A stretch of 5,552 nucleotides of DNA, taken from assembly GCA_900554265.1 (NCBI GenBank), contig USGZ01000136.1:1-5552 (forward strand), in the 5' to 3' direction. Below the pieces are notes generated by a model. That model ran no database searches. It was not told where the DNA came from and saw only the letters and a program-made list of their open reading frames with translations. This document shows, one piece after another, positions 1-5,552 of the stretch. Numbering within the stretch: position 1 is the first letter of the stretch; every line of letters starts with the position of its first letter. Both the position numbers and the translations under genes were made by a program. Source of the stretch: an uncultured Porphyromonadaceae bacterium. Lineage in GTDB: Bacteria > Bacteroidota > Bacteroidia > Bacteroidales > Muribaculaceae.

Positions 1-963
1 GAGAACGAGGCCGCCAAGACCGCACTCTGCGAACGCCTGGAGGCCATCGATATGGAGGGTCTGAAGACCTTCAACGCCTGGGAGCAGGCAACCGAACAGG
101 TGCTCGAACTGCAGAAGGAATGGAAGACCCTGGGCTTCGCCTCGAAGAAGCAGAACCGCACACTCTTCGCGCGCTTCCGCGGCCGCTGCGACGCCTTCTT
201 CGCCGCCAAGGCCGAGTTCTTCCGCAACACACGCGACGAACTCAACAGGAACCTCGCCCGCAAGCAGCAGCTGGCCGAGGAGGCCGAGGCCCTGAGCACC
301 AGCACCGAATGGAAGAAGGCCACCGACCGCTTCGTAGAGATGCAGAAGGAATGGCGCACCATCGGCGCCGTGCCCAAGAAGTACAGCGACGCCCTGTGGA
401 AGCGCTTCACCACGGCCTGCGACGCCTTCTTCGACGCCAAGAAGAAAGCCGGCAGCGGCACCCGCGCCATCGAGACCGCCAACCTCAAGACCAAGCGCGA
501 AATCGTAGGCAAGCTTTCCGCCCTGATTACCGGCGAGGATATCGAAAAATCCGCAGCCATGGATGCCCTGCGCGAGCTGCAGGCGCGGTGGAACGAGACC
601 GGCCACGTTCCTTTCCGCGAGAAGGACAAGCTCTACGCCGCCTACCGCGACGCCGTCGACGCCGTACGCCGCCACTTCGACATGGCCGAGCGCGGCGCCC
701 GCAAGGAACGCTTCGCCGCCAACGTGGCCAAGCTCGAGGGCGACGACGACAAGGTGTTCCGCGAGCGCGAGAAGCTACTCCGCGCCGCCGAGGCCCGCCG
801 CAACGAACTGCGCACCTACGAGAACAACCTGGGCTTCCTGAGCTCCCGTTCCAAGTCCGGCGACAGCCTGGTCAAGGACATGGAACGCCGCATCGAGCGC
901 CTCAAGGAAGACATCCGCGAAATCCTCGACAAAGTAAAGATCCTCGACGAGAAAATCTCATAA
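1..963 (+). CDS. DUF349 repeat protein, 3' part (N-terminus outside window)
   Basis: Frame 1 is open from the first base to the TAA at 961-963, so 320 C-terminal residues are visible and the true start lies upstream. The ATG at 52 is internal, because family-like sequence (NEAAKTALCERLEAID) precedes it in frame. Three DUF349-type helical repeats can be read at about window codons 24-77, 104-150 and 183-228. Each has a conserved tryptophan (codons 41, 118, 197) in a Q-x-x-W-x-x-x-G context, and the first two repeats also share CDAFF and AK. The last 70 or so residues are rich in Lys, Glu and Arg with leucine spacing typical of a coiled coil, ending in LDKVKILDEKIS. No signal peptide or membrane segment is seen in this part, so it is probably cytoplasmic. 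Bacteroidetes members of this family are often about 600 residues with several repeats, so about half may be missing. The molecular function of the family is not established and I do not assign one. Confidence 0.88.
   Translation, partial: ENEAAKTALCERLEAIDMEGLKTFNAWEQATEQVLELQKEWKTLGFASKKQNRTLFARFRGRCDAFFAAKAEFFRNTRDELNRNLARKQQLAEEAEALSTSTEWKKATDRFVEMQKEWRTIGAVPKKYSDALWKRFTTACDAFFDAKKKAGSGTRAIETANLKTKREIVGKLSALITGEDIEKSAAMDALRELQARWNETGHVPFREKDKLYAAYRDAVDAVRRHFDMAERGARKERFAANVAKLEGDDDKVFREREKLLRAAEARRNELRTYENNLGFLSSRSKSGDSLVKDMERRIERLKEDIREILDKVKILDEKIS
79..441 (+). repeat. Tandem DUF349 repeat pair with conserved DNA blocks, 231-base period
   Basis: Repeat unit 1 (from W at codon 27) and unit 2 (from W at codon 104) align without gaps at an offset of 231 bases (77 codons). 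Over 44 aligned residues I count 22 identities. Two blocks are also conserved as DNA. Bases 110-123 and 341-354 are identical over 14 bases (tgcagaaggaatgg). Bases 187-210 and 418-441 match at 23 of 24 positions, the mismatch being at 203/434. The third unit (about codons 183-228, W197) keeps only the general pattern. This is an internal protein repeat, not a mobile or intergenic element. Confidence 0.7.
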
Positions 964-975
964 CAGAGTTCGGTT

Positions 976-2370
976 TTGACCACACCCGTACGCACCGACG
1001 GCCGAGGGAGGTATATACCGACACTTTTCAACCTCGGCGACATTGCCATCGTCAACCTGATATTCTGGCTGACGCTTGAATTGTGCCTGCAGATCGACGT
1101 CGACCGCGGCGTCCTGCGGGAACTATGGCTGTGCGTCAACGTGGCCCTTGTGCCGGGGCTGGTACTGGCGTACCTGAACCCGCACGAGAGCCGCGCCATA
1201 CGCATGGAGAACGTGATGAGGAATACGCTGATCACCATCGTGATGCATCTGCTGGTGTTCATGTCGCTGATAGCCTTCCTGCGCATTCCCTCGTTCACCT
1301 ACCGGCTTTACCTGACTTTCTACAGTCTGCTGACGGTGTCGCTGATGCTCTTCGACCTCACCGGCAACTACCTGCTTAAGACCTACCGTCGCCACGGTTA
1401 CAACTACACGCGCGTTGTGATTATCGGCACGGGGCCGGCCGCCATGCGCCTGTCGCAGGCCATGAAGGAAGACCCCGGCTTCGGCTACAACATCATGGGC
1501 TTCTTCGACGACGGCTTCGACTCCCACTTCGAGGGCCGCTACATCGGCAATGTCGACCGCCTGAGCGACTTCGTGCGCGAGAACGACGTGCAGCAGATAT
1601 TCTTCACCCTTTCGGGCCACAGCGACTCCCTTGCGAAGGTAATCAAGATTGCCGACGACCAGGTGGTAGAGTTCTACTACGTGCCCCAGATACCACGCAC
1701 GCTGCCCCGCGGCTTCGAGCTGCACAACATCGGCTCCATGCCCGTGCTGAGCCTGCGCCACAACCCCCTTGCCGGCACCTTCAACCATGCCGTAAAACGC
1801 GCCTTCGACCTGCTGGTAAGCGGCACCTTCCTGGTTTTCTATCCGCTGATATATATTCCGGTAGCCATAGCCATCAAGGCCAGTTCTCCCGGGCCCGTCT
1901 ATTTCCGCCAGGAGCGCACGGGTCTGCGCGGCAAGTCGTTCATGTGCCTGAAATTCAGGACCATGAAGGTCAACAGCACCAGCGACAGCGCCCAGGCCAC
2001 CGAGCACGACCCCCGCAAGACACGCGTAGGCGACTTCCTCCGGCGCACCTCGCTGGACGAGCTGCCGCAGTTCATCAACGTCTGGAAGGGCGAGATGAGC
2101 GTCGTAGGGCCGCGCCCGCACATGCTCAAGCACACCGAGGAGTACACGCGGCTGGTCGACCAGTACATGGTGCGACACGCCGTCAAGCCCGGCATCACCG
2201 GCTGGGCGCAGGTCAACGGTTTCCGCGGCATCACCGACGAGCTCTGGAAGATGGAGCGCCGCGTGGAGTGCGACGTGTGGTACATCGAGAACTGGTCGCT
2301 GCTGCTGGACATCAAGATCATGTGCCGCACGGTAATCAACGCGTTCGCCGGCGACAAGAACGCTTTCTGA
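976..2370 (+). CDS. Undecaprenyl-phosphate sugar-1-phosphate transferase (WcaJ-type polyprenyl glycosylphosphotransferase)
   Basis: This is an inner-membrane enzyme that transfers a sugar-1-phosphate from a UDP-sugar to undecaprenyl phosphate, the first step of exopolysaccharide, capsule or glycan assembly. At 464 residues it has the usual full length for the large form of the family. Hydrophobic helices lie at about residues 15-36, 48-67, 83-104 and 108-128. A Rossmann-like domain (CoA_binding_3 type) follows from about 145, with VVIIGTGPAA at 147-156. The hydrophobic segment 277-300 with Pro290 looks like the membrane-embedded helix that opens the catalytic bacterial sugar transferase domain. 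That domain carries SPGPVYFRQERTG (304-316), KFRTM (326-330), the Asp-Glu pair D361-E362 in SLDELPQ, GPRP (378-381) and KPGITGWAQVNG (404-415). The start is TTG at 976: the same frame is closed by the TAA at 961-963, and the next in-frame ATG (1204) would remove the first two membrane helices. No strong ribosome binding site is visible. Glucose is a common substrate in the family, but the sugar cannot be read from sequence. No other glycan genes are in the window. Confidence 0.93.
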   Translation: MTTPVRTDGRGRYIPTLFNLGDIAIVNLIFWLTLELCLQIDVDRGVLRELWLCVNVALVPGLVLAYLNPHESRAIRMENVMRNTLITIVMHLLVFMSLIAFLRIPSFTYRLYLTFYSLLTVSLMLFDLTGNYLLKTYRRHGYNYTRVVIIGTGPAAMRLSQAMKEDPGFGYNIMGFFDDGFDSHFEGRYIGNVDRLSDFVRENDVQQIFFTLSGHSDSLAKVIKIADDQVVEFYYVPQIPRTLPRGFELHNIGSMPVLSLRHNPLAGTFNHAVKRAFDLLVSGTFLVFYPLIYIPVAIAIKASSPGPVYFRQERTGLRGKSFMCLKFRTMKVNSTSDSAQATEHDPRKTRVGDFLRRTSLDELPQFINVWKGEMSVVGPRPHMLKHTEEYTRLVDQYMVRHAVKPGITGWAQVNGFRGITDELWKMERRVECDVWYIENWSLLLDIKIMCRTVINAFAGDKNAF

Positions 2371-2383
2371 TTCCCGGGCGCCG

Positions 2384-5300
2384 ATGCTTACCGTCTACAA
2401 GGCTTCCGCGGGCTCGGGCAAGACATTCACCCTGGCCTACGAGTATATAAAGATTATCCTGGGCTCGCCCGCCGGGGATGGTTTCCGCCTCAACCGCACC
2501 GACCCGGAGCGCAAATTCCGCCGCAGCCCCGACCGGCACCGCCATATCCTTGCCATAACCTTCACCAAGGCGGCCACCGCGGAGATGAAATCGCGCATCA
2601 TCAAGGAAATCAGGAAACTGACGATGCTTCAGGACGAGCCGACGCCCGGCGAAAGCCCCTACGCAGGCCGACTCATCGCCGAGTACGGCCGCAAGGGCCC
2701 CTGCACCCGCGCCATGCTGCGCGATGCCGCCGCAAAGGCCCTGCAGGAGCTCCTCAACGACTACGGCAACTTCAACGTCAGCACCATCGACTCCTTCTTC
2801 CAGAGCATCCTCCGCGCCTTCGCCCGCGAAATCGACCAGCAGGGCGACTTCGAGGTGAAACTCGAGCGCAAGGAAGCCATCCTCCAGGGTCTCTGCGAGA
2901 TGCTGGACAGAATCAACCAGGGGGCAGAGGGCAACGACTCGCGCATGATGCGCTGGCTGAAGGACTACATGGTATCCGCCCTCAGCCAGGGCCGCATCCG
3001 CAACGTGTTCAACCGCGAGAGCCAGGACCTTACCGACCGCGCCGCCGAGATGGACGAAGCCATGGACGAGACCTATCTCGAGCATGCCGACGCCCTTAAG
3101 GAATTCTTCGGCGACGAAGAGAACGTCAGCGCGTTCAAGGAAGGCGTCGACAGGACTCTCGGGCAATATGCCGATGCCGTCCGCCGCGCCCCGGATGCAT
3201 ACCTCGCCGCAATAGACTCCGCGCGCGGCGTCCTGACATCGGCCAAGGCCCTGGCCGCCTGCAAGGCTCCGGCATCGATAGCGGACCGCATCGCCTTCCT
3301 GCAGGCCACTCCCCTGGACAGGCACAGCACCCTCTTCAATATAAAGCCGGCGAAAAAAGCCCTGGGGCTTATCGCAGAAGAACCGGCGCCGGGCGACTTC
3401 ATGCCTGCCGAGCTGCGCAAGGCCGTCGAAGGCACGCCCGAGGGCGCGGCAATCCTCAGCGGCGGCGTGGAGATGTTCCGCACCGCCTGCCGCTACCGCA
3501 TGCGCGCGCAGGTGCTGGCGCGCCTTGTCGACTCGCTCGACGACCTCCAGTTCCTGTTCATGTCCATGCGATATGTCGAGGAATACGTCCGCCAGAGCAA
3601 TTCCGTTCTCATCGCCGATACAGGGGAGCTCATAAGCCGCATCATCCACGGCAGCGACACGCCCTTCATCTACGAGCGTGTAGGCATGCAGCTGACAAAT
3701 CTCCTTCTCGACGAGTTCCAGGACACCAGCACGCGGCAATGGGAGAACCTAAAGCCGCTGGTGACCAACGCCCTGGCGACGGACAACGACTGCCTCATCA
3801 TCGGCGACGTGAAGCAGTCCATCTACGGATGGCGCAATTCGGACCCCGGGCTGCTGGACAGGCAGGTCGAGGCCGACGGCGACTTCCGCGGGCGCATCGT
3901 CTCGCGCGGCAGCCTGCCCGAGGACAACACCAACCACCGCAGCTCGCACACGGTAGTCAACTTCAACAACGCCCTCTTCGCGGCCGTAGCCGGGGAGCTG
4001 GGCGTCAGCGGCTACTCCAACGTGCGACAGACGCCATCGCCGCGCCTGGCCGCCATGCCCGGCTACATCAAGGCTTTCTTCTCGCCCGGAATCGACATCG
4101 AGGAGGTCTACGGGAAGGTCTATGCCGACATGAAGCGCCAGCACGAGGCAGGCTACCGCTGGAGCGACATCCTTATAATCATCCGCCGCAATGCCGACGG
4201 CACGCGCCTGGTCAACTGGTTCCGGCGTAATCATCCCGAAGTGCCCTTCATGAGCAAGAACGTGGTGCTTCTGGACAACTCGCCGGCCGTCCGCACCATC
4301 ATCAGCATGCTGGCCCTGGTGCAGAAAAGCTACCGCGAGGACATAGGCTGCCGCGAGGCCGAGGAGGCCCAGAAGTTCGCCTCGCAGGATGAAATCAAGG
4401 ATTTCAACAACCGCTACCACTATTTCCGCAGTCAGAACCACAGCCGCGAGGACTCGGTTGCCCTGGCGCTGGCCAAGGGCGGCGAGACGCAGACAATCCG
4501 CGATACCGTCGCCGCAATCCGCCGGCGCAATCCGGCGAACCTTGTGGCGCTTATCGAAATAATCGTCGCCTGCAAGCTCACGCCGCAGGCGCGCACCGCC
4601 GAGCATGCCTATATCGCGGCGCTGCAGGACCTCGCGCTGGCCCATGAGGAGAGCGCCGACCCCTCCGTCGAAGCCTTCCTGGAGTTTTACGCGAACCGCC
4701 GCAAGAGCCTCGCCATCGAGTCCGCCGCGGATATGGACGCCGTGCAGATAATGACCATCCACCGCTCCAAGGGCCTCGAGCGTCCGTGCGTGATAATCCC
4801 TCAGTCGGACTGGGACATGGTCCACAAAGGCGGTACTCGCATCTGGCTGCCGCTCCCGTCTGAGCGTCCCGCCGGCGGCGTGCTGGCGGACCTGGAGAAA
4901 AACGGCGTCAGCAACTTTCCGCCGATGCTGCGTCTGAAGCTGCAGAACACCGATATCCTGCTGGATTCCGAAGCCTCGCCGGAGTTCGCGGACCACTGCG
5001 GCGCCCTCTACCGCGGAATAATGAGCGAGAGCGTCAACAACGCCTATGTGGCCTTCACCCGCGCGCGCAACGAACTGATAGTCTACTGCAGCCATAGCGC
5101 GCCGGCGGATTCCGACGCGGCAGTGCCCAACTTCGGGAAATACTTCCGCTCGGCCATCGGCGCATGCCCGGAGAACATCGCCGACCAGTCCGGACTGAAC
5201 GAGGGCGAATTCCTCTACGAGTCAGGCGCTCCGACCTTGCCGCAGCCCGGGGAGCCCGGCGCCGGGGACACTCCTGAAAAAATAATCGCGCCGGCCTACG

Positions 5301-5552
5301 AGGTCTATAACCGCGAGGATACCCGCGAGCTGGTCAGCGTCCGCGATGCCCTGAGCGAGGACGAAGGCGAGGACGACGCTCCTCCCGATGCCGTCGACCC
5401 CTGGGACGGCACCCCGGAGATGAAGGCCGCCGCCGAGCACGGCCTGCGGCTGCACGCCGTACTGGCCGGAATGGATACCCTCGATGACCTCGAAGGCGCC
5501 CTGGAGCGAGTGGCCCTGCGCCTGTCGCTCGACCGCCCGACGCGCCAGGCCT
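2384..5552 (+). CDS. UvrD-family RecB/AddA-like helicase-nuclease, 5' part (C-terminus outside window)
   Basis: The frame is open from ATG 2384 to the window edge: 1056 codons plus one base, with no stop. Superfamily 1A helicase motifs appear in order: Walker A ASAGSGKT (7-14, Lys13); motif Ia TFTKAATAEM (59-68); NVSTIDSFFQ (131-140); motif II DEFQDTS (443-449); motif III GDVKQSIYGWR (474-484); motif IV NHRSS (517-521); motif V TIHRSKGLE (791-799); and motif VI YVAFTRARNEL (888-898). The gap of about 300 residues before motif II fits a large 1B domain. An acidic linker (about 976-1010) leads to GLRLH (1020-1024), which resembles the first Gly/His motif of the RecB-family nuclease domain; the catalytic Asp and Lys residues would lie past the edge. 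Such proteins unwind and resect DNA ends at double-strand breaks, usually with an AddB- or RecC-like partner, and load RecA. The start fits because Walker A follows at once, as in RecB, without an N-terminal Q motif. The gene lies 13 bases after the transferase gene. Whether AddA or RecB is the better name cannot be settled here. Confidence 0.92.
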   Translation, partial: MLTVYKASAGSGKTFTLAYEYIKIILGSPAGDGFRLNRTDPERKFRRSPDRHRHILAITFTKAATAEMKSRIIKEIRKLTMLQDEPTPGESPYAGRLIAEYGRKGPCTRAMLRDAAAKALQELLNDYGNFNVSTIDSFFQSILRAFAREIDQQGDFEVKLERKEAILQGLCEMLDRINQGAEGNDSRMMRWLKDYMVSALSQGRIRNVFNRESQDLTDRAAEMDEAMDETYLEHADALKEFFGDEENVSAFKEGVDRTLGQYADAVRRAPDAYLAAIDSARGVLTSAKALAACKAPASIADRIAFLQATPLDRHSTLFNIKPAKKALGLIAEEPAPGDFMPAELRKAVEGTPEGAAILSGGVEMFRTACRYRMRAQVLARLVDSLDDLQFLFMSMRYVEEYVRQSNSVLIADTGELISRIIHGSDTPFIYERVGMQLTNLLLDEFQDTSTRQWENLKPLVTNALATDNDCLIIGDVKQSIYGWRNSDPGLLDRQVEADGDFRGRIVSRGSLPEDNTNHRSSHTVVNFNNALFAAVAGELGVSGYSNVRQTPSPRLAAMPGYIKAFFSPGIDIEEVYGKVYADMKRQHEAGYRWSDILIIIRRNADGTRLVNWFRRNHPEVPFMSKNVVLLDNSPAVRTIISMLALVQKSYREDIGCREAEEAQKFASQDEIKDFNNRYHYFRSQNHSREDSVALALAKGGETQTIRDTVAAIRRRNPANLVALIEIIVACKLTPQARTAEHAYIAALQDLALAHEESADPSVEAFLEFYANRRKSLAIESAADMDAVQIMTIHRSKGLERPCVIIPQSDWDMVHKGGTRIWLPLPSERPAGGVLADLEKNGVSNFPPMLRLKLQNTDILLDSEASPEFADHCGALYRGIMSESVNNAYVAFTRARNELIVYCSHSAPADSDAAVPNFGKYFRSAIGACPENIADQSGLNEGEFLYESGAPTLPQPGEPGAGDTPEKIIAPAYEVYNREDTRELVSVRDALSEDEGEDDAPPDAVDPWDGTPEMKAAAEHGLRLHAVLAGMDTLDDLEGALERVALRLSLDRPTRQA
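5435..5552 (+). other. Probable start of RecB-type nuclease domain, cut by window edge
   Basis: Residues from about 1018 of the helicase (EHGLRLHAVLAGMDTLDDLE) follow the acidic linker and resemble the G-x-x-x-H opening motif of PD-(D/E)XK nuclease domains fused to AddA and RecB, with His1024 as the candidate metal ligand. Only about 39 residues are visible, and none of the later catalytic motifs are in the window. This is an inference from position and a short motif. Confidence 0.5.

Noticed and set aside
949..959. Small inverted repeat gaga-aaa-tctc at the end of the DUF349 gene
   Set aside because: The stem is only four base pairs with no following T run, so it is not a credible terminator.
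971..978. cggttttg, partly like the Bacteroides -7 promoter element TAnnTTTG
   Set aside because: It lacks the TA, overlaps the start codon and has no supported -33 element.
120..1079. Overlapping + strand frame of 319 codons within the DUF349 region
   Set aside because: The product is an Arg/Pro/His-rich shadow of the DUF349 reading frame with no domain signal.
1847..1857. AT-rich gatatatattc inside the transferase gene
   Set aside because: It encodes the conserved hydrophobic helix (DLLV...IYIPV), so composition is explained by coding and there is no promoter context.
1123..2178. Antisense open frame of 351 codons opposite the transferase gene
   Set aside because: It overlaps a complete, motif-rich gene, and its composition looks like a shadow translation.
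2336..3739. Long antisense open frame of 467 codons opposite the helicase gene
   Set aside because: It is a mirror of the GC-rich coding strand. The + strand frame carries clear helicase motifs throughout, while the antisense product is low-complexity and rich in Ala, Val, Gly and Glu, with no family I recognise.
3749..5095. Second long antisense open frame of 448 codons
   Set aside because: Same cause: few stops arise opposite GC-biased codons. It covers helicase motifs III to VI on the other strand and shows no recognisable domain.

Overview
The window is a gene-dense, GC-rich (roughly 60% by eye) stretch with three genes, all on the + strand and separated by only 12 and 13 bases. The protein types suggest a high-GC member of the Bacteroidales: a multi-repeat DUF349 protein, a WcaJ-type sugar-1-phosphate transferase with a GRGRY N-terminus and an NAF C-terminus, and a large RecB/AddA-like helicase that begins MLTVYKASAGSGKT. 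No Shine-Dalgarno stands out before the two visible starts, which also fits that phylum. I cannot name a genus from the sequence.

Layout. Bases 1-963 are the 3' part of a DUF349 gene whose start lies before the window. It shows three helical repeats spaced 77-79 residues apart and a charged C-terminal coiled coil. Bases 976-2370 are a complete 464-residue polyprenyl-phosphate sugar-1-phosphate transferase that appears to start with TTG. Its order is four membrane helices, a Rossmann-like domain and the catalytic bacterial sugar transferase domain. Bases 2384-5552 are the first 1056 codons of a UvrD-family recombination helicase of RecB/AddA type. All the main superfamily 1 helicase motifs are readable. 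The gene runs off the right edge just as a RecB-type nuclease domain seems to begin.

The three genes could be one transcript, since no terminator or promoter is visible between them. Their functions do not form an obvious pathway: an uncharacterised coiled-coil protein, the first membrane step of surface polysaccharide or glycoconjugate synthesis, and double-strand break processing. I read this as a core-genome housekeeping cluster, not a mobile or defence island. I saw no RNA genes, CRISPR arrays, insertion sequences or attachment sites. No gene-free stretch is longer than 13 bases. I did not find a convincing undescribed system here, and the findings below are modest.
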